DNA of 20,276 nt from Dehalococcoidia bacterium UBA5627 (GTDB lineage Bacteria; Chloroflexota; Dehalococcoidia; Dehalococcoidales; UBA5627): NCBI GenBank assembly GCA_002421585.1, contig DIKD01000074.1:1-20276 (forward strand), in the 5' to 3' direction. The position numbers were made by a program, and so were the translations under genes. The notes under the pieces were generated by a model. It had not been told where the DNA came from. It saw nothing but the letters and a program-made list of their open reading frames with translations, and made no database searches. Of this stretch, positions 6,448-14,385 are shown one piece after another; positions within the stretch are counted from its first letter, which is position 1; the number at the start of each line of letters is the position of its first letter.

Positions 6448-7047
6448 TTATTGTTTCCATTCTCTGCCGACTATCGGGTTTTTCTCCAGGAAAGAATCGA
6501 CATAGCGCTTTGGAACATGGTTCAAAGGGCATGAAAAGTTGATACATCTTGAACAGCCGTTTTTCCAAAGGTGGAATATAAAACTTATAATTAACAGCAA
6601 CGCAATTGAGAACAGCAAGTACTGGCTTGCCGCTATTAAAAACGGAAGCGGATATAACCCCAGTAATAATCCCCCTACTATGAACTGAACTTTGTCTGAA
6701 GTTTTCATAGGTTTGGGATTATATTTCCAAATTTTAATGACGCTATAATTGGCATGGCAGCGCAGAATTATCCCTTTTTCAGCCCAGTAGGGGCAATGTC
6801 TGCATAAAACATAGGCTTCCCATACGAAAAAGAAAAAAACGGCATAGGCAAGCCAACCGGTAAGGTACCAGCCGAAACCGCCGGTAATCATAGCGCCGAT
6901 AGATAGAACAGCATACGGGGCAAAGAGCAAGAGGAAGCTAATTAAATCCAGCTTTTGAAACCGGCACATCAGATGTCCGCTCAAATCACATCCTTTACAT
7001 TCAGAATCAGGTTTCCCTGTACATATGCTATTTTTATTGTCAGTCAT
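6448..7047 (-). CDS. Cysteine-rich four-helix membrane protein, family not recognised
   Basis: A 199-residue protein with about four membrane helices (near 35-56, 58-79, 120-138 and 142-162) and ten cysteines in three clusters outside them. The clusters are Cys9, Cys17, Cys20 and Cys28 before helix 1; Cys82, Cys85 and Cys97 between helices 2 and 3; and Cys165, Cys168 and Cys173 after helix 4. With four helices all three clusters fall on the same side of the membrane, so they could together bind zinc or an Fe-S cluster. The ATG is preceded by AGGGAGA. It starts 75 nt after luxC on the same strand and may be the third gene of that operon. I cannot assign a function. Confidence 0.75.
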   Translation of the reverse strand: MTDNKNSICTGKPDSECKGCDLSGHLMCRFQKLDLISFLLLFAPYAVLSIGAMITGGFGWYLTGWLAYAVFFFFVWEAYVLCRHCPYWAEKGIILRCHANYSVIKIWKYNPKPMKTSDKVQFIVGGLLLGLYPLPFLIAASQYLLFSIALLLIISFIFHLWKNGCSRCINFSCPLNHVPKRYVDSFLEKNPIVGREWKQ

Positions 7048-7122
7048 AATTTCTCCCTGCGGTTACTGATTTTTAAGGCAATTACGATTGCCAATCCCAG
7101 TCGATATCGGTCAAATCCGTCT

Positions 7123-8640
7123 CTACCCCACCTTCCAATCCACCAATTGGTTCAGTATCATCATCCCGTCGTGGGGCATGCCGGCAAACACCCTCTCGCA
7201 TTGTCCCAGGGGTAAAACGCTGGATACTCCCCGCGCCAGAATCCTATCCTTTAGCTCCTCGCGGCGTTCTTCGGGGAATACTCCAACAGCCGATACGCTT
7301 TGATGGACATATTTCAGAGCATCTTCCAGTATCGTTACAGGTCTAACCACTACCAGACGTGAAGCGGGGTGGTCGAGGATATCGAATTCTCCTGTAATCA
7401 CCACTGCACCCGACATAAAGTCTTCGCCTTCATAGTTTAAATACCATTTTGCATTGGCATACCTGCCGCGCTTCATACGCTTGACCTGTCCAACAGCGTC
7501 CGGCGACACGAAGCTTGGGATTTTTTTGCCCCATTTCGCGAGGGCTTGCTGCAAACATTTTGCGTATTCATCTGCCTGCTCCTCCGTGCCTTCCACGTAG
7601 TGCACCAGCGAGGATATACAGGCTTTCTGGTTATAGGCGATAACGTCTGTCAATGCCCTGTCTATCGCTTCTTGCAGCCTTCCTGCAAAGGCTTCTTTGC
7701 CGATGAGGCTGATACCGTACCTGGGGTTCAGGGATATCGTCTTTGTAAACGGGGTTTTACTTTGCACATTAGCTATCGTACCGGGTCCGCCCCAGACCAC
7801 GATGCGATCGAAGGCATTAGGGGCAAACAGTTCGTTTTCAATACTTTTATCCCCTCCCTGCCAGTAAACCAGCGACAGATTTTGTGTAATCGGGTGTTCG
7901 GGTGCCGCTTCGGCGGCGGTCATAGCAAACAGTACTCCGGGGAGAATCGCCCCGTAAGGCAACTTGATAACAACAGCCGATTTGGTAAGCACGGCGCGCA
8001 GTGTAGAAATTATCGGCACTTCGGGGACATTTCCGGCGGTAATGTGAAGCTGGCGCGTCGGCATAGCGCGTATATAAGACATCTCCCCATCGATTTTTAC
8101 CCAGCCGTTTAAGAAATCCCTGCCCGGTTTGCCGTTGTAAGACAGCTCCGCATCTATCATTTGCAGTGCGTTTTTTCTGTTAAGAGTTTCCGTCATCGAG
8201 GCAAACCATTTATCCAGCAGGGTATCGGGATATTCCGATGTCATCCCGTAAAGCTCTGCTATTTGCGAGGTGAGTTTTTTGTTTTTGCACAGGTAAGCGA
8301 GAATGGTATCCAGATAATCGAGAATATCGTCTACTGAAAGCGAATAGAGGGTGTTTGACAGCATGTCGAAGTCTGTTTCTATCAGGTCTTTTGCTGTAAA
8401 CATCGGCATCAACTGGTAAATATCATCGCCGGTATACTTCATTGCCTTTCGGTCTATAACGGGTTCGCGGATAACCTGTGCTTCGGTTAGCTGTACATAA
8501 GTAGTGCCCGTGTCCGCAGAGCTAAAAGCCTTTTCAATTATGTCACGGTCTATACGAGGCGGAACAATCAACTTTCCTTTAACAAGAAAGGGAACTTTTA
8601 TAATCCCGTCTTTCAAAGTCAAAACATCATTACTTCTCAT
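7123..8640 (-). CDS. luxC: Long-chain acyl-CoA/acyl-protein reductase, LuxC family
   Basis: A 505-residue aldehyde-dehydrogenase-like protein of the LuxC family, which reduces an activated fatty acyl group to a fatty aldehyde with NADPH. Visible landmarks are LHITAGNVPEVPI (199-210), the cofactor region VVIKLPYGAILPG, VVWGGPG (281-287), and AYNQKACISS with Cys341 as the expected acyl-accepting nucleophile. It lies 19 nt downstream of luxE with AAGGAGA before its ATG, so the two form an acid-to-aldehyde module. No luxA/luxB luciferase, luxD or luxG homologue is present, so bioluminescence is not implied. The aldehyde could feed ether lipid, alcohol or wax metabolism. Confidence 0.88.
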   Translation of the reverse strand: MRSNDVLTLKDGIIKVPFLVKGKLIVPPRIDRDIIEKAFSSADTGTTYVQLTEAQVIREPVIDRKAMKYTGDDIYQLMPMFTAKDLIETDFDMLSNTLYSLSVDDILDYLDTILAYLCKNKKLTSQIAELYGMTSEYPDTLLDKWFASMTETLNRKNALQMIDAELSYNGKPGRDFLNGWVKIDGEMSYIRAMPTRQLHITAGNVPEVPIISTLRAVLTKSAVVIKLPYGAILPGVLFAMTAAEAAPEHPITQNLSLVYWQGGDKSIENELFAPNAFDRIVVWGGPGTIANVQSKTPFTKTISLNPRYGISLIGKEAFAGRLQEAIDRALTDVIAYNQKACISSLVHYVEGTEEQADEYAKCLQQALAKWGKKIPSFVSPDAVGQVKRMKRGRYANAKWYLNYEGEDFMSGAVVITGEFDILDHPASRLVVVRPVTILEDALKYVHQSVSAVGVFPEERREELKDRILARGVSSVLPLGQCERVFAGMPHDGMMILNQLVDWKVG

Positions 8641-8659
8641 TATTTGTCTCCTTATCGTA

Positions 8660-10063
8660 TCAGGCGGAGAACGACCCCATAATGCCCCCGCACCCCTTCA
8701 CCTCAGACCCGGGCATACGTCCTATTTCAAGTATAGCCGGACCGCACAAACCGCATTGGCACTGCGAACTTACCATATGCACATAGTCGTTGCTGATTAA
8801 GAAACCGGGATGGGAGGTTGCCAGTGCGTCCATAAAACCGAAGGCTCCTTTTATATCATCGCCTTCTATCGGCTTTAAGGCGGCGTCAAAGATAAGCGGC
8901 ACAACGATGGGTGGTATATGAAATCTGCCGTAACTGCAGCGCAGAGTAAGGGCGCTGGTTTCCGTCATCGAATAACCCTCCAGTACCATTTCGGGTTTTA
9001 TATTTAACGTTTCACCGATCATTTCGACGAGAATGTCGCGGCTGACGGCTTCGCCGTCAAATGATTTCCAGCCGCCACCCAGGAGCGCGATGCTCTTCTC
9101 TTTTAAATCGAGTTTACGGTTATCAACCGTCAGGATTTCACAAAGCTCTTTGAACTGATAGGGCGCGCCGAATATGAATATCTTTTGCCCTTTGCCGGTC
9201 GATTTTTCGATCTTATCTATCAGTCTTAAATAGTTTTCTTCGCGTTGTCCCGTTATCTTATCTTTTAATGCCGCTACCAGCTTTCTTTCCTTTTCTGTAC
9301 TTGCGCCGCGCCGCAGGCAGCGCAGGGCGCTTCCGCTGATTTCGATATCATATAGACAGTAATGGTCATTAAAAAGCGGGGCAAATTCCTCTATTAGAGC
9401 CTGGTTGCCCATACGCCCGCTCTTAAAGCCGAGGAAAGCGGCATCATAGCCGGGCAGCATTTTTTTATTGGTCATCTTCAGTAGACCTGACATCGGCATC
9501 AAATTGGCAAATGCAGTCAGTAAGTGATTACCAGTTTCCTTATCCGTAATAAGGTTTATCAGCAGGGGAGCGAGGTAAGCGATATTGGCTTTGCGGGATA
9601 ATTCCCAGTCCTCTTTGTCTCTCGGAACGAAGGAGAAAGTGCCCGAGGTACCGGAGCTGTAGCTTATCCTGATTCCCGCCTCTTCGAGCCGCGCAATCCA
9701 GCCATCGATGGTATTTATCCCCGCTGTATCGATATCTGCTTTCTTATGAAAAACAGAGGAAAGCCACTCATTCATCCTGTCATAGTTGTTATCATCCAGC
9801 CAGCTCTGCTCATAACTCTTAAAGATATCGGTGGAGAGCATCATTTTTTCTTTAATGGTTTGAAAATCACTGTCTTTATGGCATCCCTCGTCCCGGGCAA
9901 TTTTGCGGTATAAGGGGAGCCCGTCTAAATAATGCCGGTGATTTAACAGGATGGCTTTACGGCGCAGTTCCTGCGCTTTTTGCGGGTCGAAACCCTTGCC
10001 CGAAGCCCAGCAATGGCAAGCCTTAATCAGGCTGTTCTGAATGTCTTTTAATCTTTCTTCCAT
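8660..10063 (-). CDS. luxE: Acyl-protein synthetase, LuxE family
   Basis: A 467-residue member of the LuxE branch of the ANL adenylating superfamily. It activates a fatty acid with ATP and passes it to its own cysteine or to LuxC. The adenylate loop YSSGTSGTFSFV is at 135-146, followed by LLGGGWKSFDGEAVSR and EGYSMTETSALTLRC, the typical ANL core. It is longer than Vibrio LuxE (about 370 residues), with the extra length mostly N-terminal. The C-terminus carries a cluster CQCGLCG and ends in GSEVKGCGGIMGSFSA, like other non-luminous LuxE proteins. It is the first gene of the luxE-luxC pair. Confidence 0.86.
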   Translation of the reverse strand: MEERLKDIQNSLIKACHCWASGKGFDPQKAQELRRKAILLNHRHYLDGLPLYRKIARDEGCHKDSDFQTIKEKMMLSTDIFKSYEQSWLDDNNYDRMNEWLSSVFHKKADIDTAGINTIDGWIARLEEAGIRISYSSGTSGTFSFVPRDKEDWELSRKANIAYLAPLLINLITDKETGNHLLTAFANLMPMSGLLKMTNKKMLPGYDAAFLGFKSGRMGNQALIEEFAPLFNDHYCLYDIEISGSALRCLRRGASTEKERKLVAALKDKITGQREENYLRLIDKIEKSTGKGQKIFIFGAPYQFKELCEILTVDNRKLDLKEKSIALLGGGWKSFDGEAVSRDILVEMIGETLNIKPEMVLEGYSMTETSALTLRCSYGRFHIPPIVVPLIFDAALKPIEGDDIKGAFGFMDALATSHPGFLISNDYVHMVSSQCQCGLCGPAILEIGRMPGSEVKGCGGIMGSFSA

Positions 10064-10093
10064 GGTAATCCCATAAAATCGGTATCACTGCTA

Positions 10094-10122
10094 ATGATAC
10101 TTGAATGAAACCCTGCTGGCAA
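10094..10122 (-). promoter_or_regulatory. Likely promoter of luxE-luxC
   Basis: On the minus strand TTGCCA (10117-10122), a 17 nt spacer, then TATCAT (10094-10099). The predicted start near 10087 leaves a short leader of about 24 nt before the luxE ATG, whose ribosome site is weak. Confidence 0.45.
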
Positions 10123-10376
10123 TCTTTTACGTTTACGTTTTAATCAATCCTGTCTGCTGTAAATAATTATTCAACGCCGCTTAGTTCGACAAGCACACTA
10201 CGAACGAGATTCGAGAAACTTTCTTACCTTACACCTTTTACATTCCCCTCTCCGTCGACGGCGAGGGGTTAGAGAGGGGGCGTTTGCCATGAATCCCGAT
10301 GTATCGGGAAAGGGGCTAATAGCCGGAATATATATAATTGATAAGAACTGTTTTTTAGCTTTGCCGTGCTGGTTTT
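10123..10376. repeat. Gene-free stretch with dispersed repeats upstream of rrf2
   Basis: No gene is supported. A degenerate copy of the TTCGACAAGC repeat with ACGAACGAG lies at about 10182-10209. A stem CCCCTC / GAGGGG encloses TCCGTCGACGGC at 10245-10267, and ATCCCGATGTATCGGGA follows near 10293-10309. The open frame across 10198-10383 is repeat-derived. This separates the divergently transcribed luxE and rrf2 promoters. Confidence 0.55.
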
Positions 10377-10404
10377 TTGACAAAGAATATCAAACAAGTA
10401 TACT
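10377..10404 (+). promoter_or_regulatory. Promoter of the sulfur/Fe-S operon
   Basis: A perfect TTGACA (10377-10382) is followed after 16 nt by TATACT (10399-10404). The predicted start near 10411 leaves about 37 nt of leader with GGGGGTGAG before the rrf2 ATG. The -10 box is embedded in the left arm of the AGTATACT inverted repeat, as expected for repression by a bound dimer. Confidence 0.7.
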
Positions 10405-10418
10405 ATATAAAGTATACT
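10397..10418 (+). promoter_or_regulatory. Operator-like inverted repeat, candidate Rrf2 binding site
   Basis: Two identical, self-complementary AGTATACT half-sites (10397-10404 and 10411-10418) flank ATATAA, making a 22 bp near-perfect dyad over the -10 box and the predicted transcription start. A related TAGTAGAC follows at 10422-10429. Rrf2 regulators bind A+T-rich dyads of about this size, often at their own promoters, so autoregulation by the next gene is the simplest reading (inference). Confidence 0.55.
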
Positions 10419-10447
10419 AAAATAGTAGACAATATAGGGGGTGAGCT

Positions 10448-10891
10448 ATGAAATTATCGACCAGGGCGCGCTATGGCAGCAGAGCTTTGCTTGATATCGC
10501 TCTGCAAAGTAGTGACGAACCGGTGCAGTTGAAGGAAATTGCGCAACGGGAGGACATTTCACTGCAATATCTTGAACACCTGGTGACGCCTCTGATATCA
10601 GCAGGTATAATACGCAGTCAACGCGGCGCCAAAGGCGGCGTGATGCTGGCGAGGCCTGCTTCGGAAATAAAGTTAAGTGAAATAGTCAACATACTGGAGG
10701 GAACTATCGACCCTGTCGAATGTATTGAGCATCCGGATGTGTGTGAGCGTTCGCATAGCTGTGTCACTCGCGATATCTGGGATGAAGTTAAAAAAGCGAT
10801 GGATGCCGTTTTGGAAAATATTACTTTGCAAAATCTGGTTGAGCGCTATATGAAAAAAGAAAAACCGGAACCGGTAATGTATTACATATAA
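10448..10891 (+). CDS. Rrf2-family transcriptional regulator, three-cysteine IscR/CymR-like
   Basis: A 147-residue protein with the Rrf2 winged helix: MKLSTRARYGSRALLDIAL, then recognition region ISLQYLEHLVTPL and wing SQRGAKGGVMLARP. Three cysteines follow the DNA-binding domain at Cys92, Cys99 and Cys105, nearly matching the [2Fe-2S] ligands of IscR (92, 98, 104) but with one extra residue in the first gap. They suggest cluster-dependent DNA binding, so it probably senses Fe-S or sulfur status. CymR, the other sulfur-related Rrf2 protein, instead pairs with CysK, and cysK is the next gene here, 14 nt downstream. Both sensing modes remain possible. The ATG is preceded by GGGGGTGAG. It heads the eight-gene operon and likely represses it from the dyad at 10397. 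Confidence 0.9.
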   Translation: MKLSTRARYGSRALLDIALQSSDEPVQLKEIAQREDISLQYLEHLVTPLISAGIIRSQRGAKGGVMLARPASEIKLSEIVNILEGTIDPVECIEHPDVCERSHSCVTRDIWDEVKKAMDAVLENITLQNLVERYMKKEKPEPVMYYI

Positions 10892-10905
10892 GGGGAAAAT
10901 GAAAA

Positions 10906-11901
10906 ATGAGTAAGACAAATTTAAATATTGAGAAATTAAGTTACAAGGGAATCAATATTCCCAAGCTGACCCGCGGAATCGCTAACGATTTGACCGAGAC
11001 CATAGGCAATACGCCGCTTGTCCGCTTGAACCGTGTAACCGATGGGGCAGGGGCGGAAGTGGTTGCCAAACTTGAATCTTTCAATCCCATCCACAGCGTT
11101 AAAGACCGTTTAGGGGTAGCGCTGATACTGGATGCCGAGTCGCAGGGATTAATTAATAAAAATACAACGATAGTGGAGCCTACCAGCGGAAATACCGGCA
11201 TCGCTTTGGCTTATGTGGCTGCCGCTCGCGGCTACAAGCTGATACTGACGATGCCGGACACGATGTCCGTGGAGAGAAGGCAGCTTCTCTCCATTTTCGG
11301 GGCGCAACTGGTGCTTACTCCGGGTGTCGAGGGGATGAAGGGGGCAATCAATAAAGCCGAGGAACTGGCGGCATCCGGTAAAGATTTTTATATGCCACAG
11401 CAGTTCAAGAATGTAGCCAACCCTGAAATCCACCGACTGACGACGGCGGAAGAAATCTGGCGGGATACCGAAGGGAAGGTCGATATTGTAGTGGGCGGTG
11501 TCGGAACGGGCGGGACGATAACAGGTATTGCCGAAGTAATAAAGCAGAGGAAGCCCGGATTTAAGGCAATCGCCGTCGAACCCGAGGCTTCGCCGGTTCT
11601 ATCGGGCGGGAAACCCGGGCCGCACAAGATACAGGGGATCGGCGCCGGATTTGTCCCCGATGTTTATAAGAAAGAACTGATCGATGAAATAGTTCCGGTC
11701 TCCAACGATAATGCAGGAACAACCGCCCGCAGATTAGCGCGTGAAGAAGGGATACTGGTTGGCATTTCTTCCGGCGCGGCTGCCTGGGCGGCTATCGAAG
11801 TGGCAAAGAGACCTGAAAACAAGGGCAAGTTGATAGTTGCCATACTACCAGATACGGGGGAACGCTATCTCTCGACATGGTTGTTCCAGGATGAGACCTA
11901 A
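10906..11901 (+). CDS. cysK: Cysteine synthase (O-acetylserine sulfhydrylase), PLP-dependent
   Basis: A 331-residue fold-type II PLP enzyme that forms cysteine from O-acetylserine and sulfide. The PLP lysine is Lys66 in NPIHSVKDRLG, the substrate loop TSGNTG is at 93-98, and the phosphate-binding loop GTGGTITG is at 200-207. The C-terminal SSGAAAWAA and LPDTGERYLST motifs are intact. The first 25 or so residues precede the usual IGNTPLVRL start and form an extension of unknown role. The start ATG has AGGGGA upstream. No serine acetyltransferase is in the window, so the acceptor (O-acetylserine or O-phosphoserine) cannot be fixed. Its place next to an Rrf2 gene fits sulfur control. Confidence 0.93.
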   Translation: MSKTNLNIEKLSYKGINIPKLTRGIANDLTETIGNTPLVRLNRVTDGAGAEVVAKLESFNPIHSVKDRLGVALILDAESQGLINKNTTIVEPTSGNTGIALAYVAAARGYKLILTMPDTMSVERRQLLSIFGAQLVLTPGVEGMKGAINKAEELAASGKDFYMPQQFKNVANPEIHRLTTAEEIWRDTEGKVDIVVGGVGTGGTITGIAEVIKQRKPGFKAIAVEPEASPVLSGGKPGPHKIQGIGAGFVPDVYKKELIDEIVPVSNDNAGTTARRLAREEGILVGISSGAAAWAAIEVAKRPENKGKLIVAILPDTGERYLSTWLFQDET

Positions 11902-11939
11902 AAGTAAACAATATTAGCCTAAAGGGGATATAAAATCTC

Positions 11940-13235
11940 ATGTCACATAGAATAGAAACAATAGCTTTGCACGCCGGTCAGGAAAATGCAGACCCGGCAA
12001 CCGGCGCCAGGGCGGTACCAATTTATCAAACTACATCATATGTCTTTAAGGATACCGAACATGCTGCGAATTTGTTCGGGCTAAAGGAACTGGGGAATAT
12101 CTATACCCGCCTCAACAATCCGACCAACGATATCTTCGAGCGCAGGGTAGCCGCCATCGAGGGCGGGACGGGTGCGTTGGCGGTATCTTCGGGAGCTTCT
12201 GCCATTACCTTTTCATTATTAAATATAACACGGGTGGGCGATAATATCGTTTCTGCCAATAACCTTTACGGTGGCACCTATGAATTCTTCCATTATACCT
12301 TTCCCAAGCTGGGAAGAACCGTTAAATTCGTAGATTCCCAAAACCCGGATGCTTTTAACCGTGCTATCGATGACCGTACCCGTGCCATATACGCCGAGAC
12401 CATCGGCAACCCGAAGCTGGATGTGCCTGATTTCGAAGCGCTGGCAAAAATAGCTCACGATGCCGGAATTCCGCTGGTTATCGATAATACGGTAGGTGTG
12501 GGAATTGTCCGTCCGCTCGATTATGGGGCGGACATCCTGGCTACTTCGGCAACGAAATATATCGGCGGGCACGGTACATCTATCGGCGGTGTCATCGTGG
12601 ACGGCGGCAGGTTCAACTGGAATAACGGCAAGTTCCCCGAGTTTACAGAGCCTGATCCCAGCTATCATGGACTGGTGTACTGGGATACTTTCAAGGATTT
12701 TGCCGGAATGGGTAATGTCGCCTTCATCTTCAAAGCCAGAGTACAATGGCTGCGCGATGTCGGCGCTGCCGCCAGTCCTTTCAATACTTTTCTTTTCCTG
12801 CAGGGGCTGGAAGACCTGCCGCTCAGACAGGAAAGACACTGCTCCAATGCGCTGGAGATAGCCAAATACCTCAGCAAGCATCCGGCAGTTGCCTGGGTCA
12901 ACTACCCCGGGCTGGAGGATAATCCGAATCACAAACTAGCCGCAAAGTATCTCAACGGTAAATATGGCGGCATAATCGGTTTCGGCATCAAGGGCGGACT
13001 GGAACCTGCCAAAAAGTTCATTCGGAATTCAAAGCTATTCTCGCTACTTGCCAATATCGGGGATGCCAAGAGCCTGGTGATACATCCGGCGTCCACGACG
13101 CATCAGCAGTTGACCGTCGAGGAGCAGAAAGAGACCGGTGTGACTCCGGATTACATCCGTTTGTCCATCGGACTGGAGAACGTCGAAGACTTGAAGCAGG
13201 ATTTGGGCCAGGCGTTGCATGCTGCCGTAAGGTAG
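11940..13235 (+). CDS. metY: O-acetylhomoserine sulfhydrylase (homocysteine synthase)
   Basis: A 431-residue Cys/Met-metabolism PLP enzyme. Length and sequence match O-acetylhomoserine sulfhydrylases (about 430 residues) rather than the shorter cystathionine synthases or lyases. The N-terminal ETIALHAGQ, YTRLNNPT at 55-62, and ATSATKYIGGHG with PLP-binding Lys206 are present, with HPASTTHQQL and RLSIGLEN near the C-terminus. It makes homocysteine from O-acetylhomoserine and sulfide. It lies 38 nt after cysK; its AAAGGGGAT ribosome site sits rather far (about 12 nt) from the ATG. The next gene, metX, makes its substrate. Confidence 0.94.
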   Translation: MSHRIETIALHAGQENADPATGARAVPIYQTTSYVFKDTEHAANLFGLKELGNIYTRLNNPTNDIFERRVAAIEGGTGALAVSSGASAITFSLLNITRVGDNIVSANNLYGGTYEFFHYTFPKLGRTVKFVDSQNPDAFNRAIDDRTRAIYAETIGNPKLDVPDFEALAKIAHDAGIPLVIDNTVGVGIVRPLDYGADILATSATKYIGGHGTSIGGVIVDGGRFNWNNGKFPEFTEPDPSYHGLVYWDTFKDFAGMGNVAFIFKARVQWLRDVGAAASPFNTFLFLQGLEDLPLRQERHCSNALEIAKYLSKHPAVAWVNYPGLEDNPNHKLAAKYLNGKYGGIIGFGIKGGLEPAKKFIRNSKLFSLLANIGDAKSLVIHPASTTHQQLTVEEQKETGVTPDYIRLSIGLENVEDLKQDLGQALHAAVR

Positions 13236-13245
13236 GTTTATTTCT

Positions 13246-14385
13246 ATGACTGTGAACACTATTGAATCGAGTAAGAGTATCGGTATCGTACAAACGCAAT
13301 ACTTTACTCTTAATGAGGAATTGATATTGGAATCCGGAGAAAAATTATTTCCGGTTACGCTGGCGTATGAAACCTACGGCGCGCTTAATACCACTAAATC
13401 CAATGCCATACTGGTTTTACATGCACTTTCCGGCGATGCTCATGCCGCCGGTTTCCATGAAGGGGATAAAAATCCCGGGTGGTGGGATGATATGATTGGC
13501 CCCGGTAAGGCATTCGATACGAATAAGTACTTTATTATCTGCTCTAATGTGATCGGGGGCTGCAAAGGTTCGACCGGCCCGTCTTCTATAAATCCGCAGA
13601 CGAATAAACCTTACGGGCTGGATTTTCCGGCGGTCACCATCAAGGATATGGTCAATGCTCAATCCGGTCTTGTAAAACATCTTGGTATAGAAAAGTTATT
13701 AGCCGTGGCAGGGGGGTCGATGGGGGGCATGCAGGCGCTTGAGTGGGCGGTGTCTTTTCCAGGGAGGGTTTCGGCAGCAATAGTTATTGCTTCTACATTC
13801 GGCCATTCCCCGCAACAGATTGCTTTCAATGAAGTAGGGCGGCAGGCCATCATGTCCGACCCGGATTGGAATGACGGCAATTATTACAGCAAAGGGCTTT
13901 CTCCCGTGAGGGGATTATCACTGGCTCGCATGATAGGACATATTACTTATATGAGCGATGTTTCGATGTCTGAAAAGTTCGGGCGACGTATTAAAGATAT
14001 TGAGCAAAAGACACGCTTCAGTCCCGACTTCGAGGTTGGAGGGTATCTGCAATACAAGGGGGATAACTTCGTTAAGAGGTTCGATGCCAATTCGTACCTT
14101 TATATAACTAAAGCGCTCGACTTATTCGACCTTACCAACGGGTCGAGTCCGGGCGATGCTTTTAAAGTTGCCAGAGACGTGAAGTTTTTAATTATGGCTT
14201 TTAAATCCGACTGGTTATATCCGGCATACCAGTCGAAGGACATCGTAAAAGCCTGCAAGCTTTCGAATATAGATGTTACCTATTGCGAATTGAATTCCAC
14301 CTACGGGCATGATGCTTTTCTAATAGAAATCGAAGGGGAAAGTAGTCTGGTCGGGCATTTTTTGAGAAGGGTGTCACATGAATAA
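13246..14385 (+). CDS. metX: Homoserine O-acetyltransferase
   Basis: A 379-residue alpha/beta-hydrolase-fold acyltransferase. The oxyanion region is VLHALSGDAHAAG (57-69), the nucleophile Ser148 sits in GGSMGGMQALEWA, and the triad is completed by Asp312 (FKSDWLYP) and His345 (STYGHDAFLIE). It activates homoserine with an acyl group from CoA. Acetyl is inferred because MetY follows the acetyl ester route, although some MetX-fold enzymes use succinyl-CoA and the motifs here do not settle that. It starts 10 nt after metY, whose stop overlaps the AAGGTAGG ribosome site. Its end overlaps metW by 8 nt, which suggests translational coupling. Confidence 0.94.
   Translation: MTVNTIESSKSIGIVQTQYFTLNEELILESGEKLFPVTLAYETYGALNTTKSNAILVLHALSGDAHAAGFHEGDKNPGWWDDMIGPGKAFDTNKYFIICSNVIGGCKGSTGPSSINPQTNKPYGLDFPAVTIKDMVNAQSGLVKHLGIEKLLAVAGGSMGGMQALEWAVSFPGRVSAAIVIASTFGHSPQQIAFNEVGRQAIMSDPDWNDGNYYSKGLSPVRGLSLARMIGHITYMSDVSMSEKFGRRIKDIEQKTRFSPDFEVGGYLQYKGDNFVKRFDANSYLYITKALDLFDLTNGSSPGDAFKVARDVKFLIMAFKSDWLYPAYQSKDIVKACKLSNIDVTYCELNSTYGHDAFLIEIEGESSLVGHFLRRVSHE

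Noticed and set aside
7546..8112. Plus-strand frame of 188 codons inside luxC
   Set aside because: Shadow frame with low-complexity composition; luxC on the other strand has intact catalytic motifs.
7123..10063. A bioluminescence (lux) operon
   Set aside because: Only the fatty-acid reductase parts are present; there is no luxA, luxB, luxD or luxG, and the third gene is unrelated.
10198..10383. Minus-strand open frame upstream of rrf2
   Set aside because: It is built from repeat units and overlaps the promoter of the sulfur operon.
12219..12932. Long antisense frame of 237 codons inside metY
   Set aside because: Shadow of the metY reading frame; no ribosome site or recognisable domain, and metY is certain.
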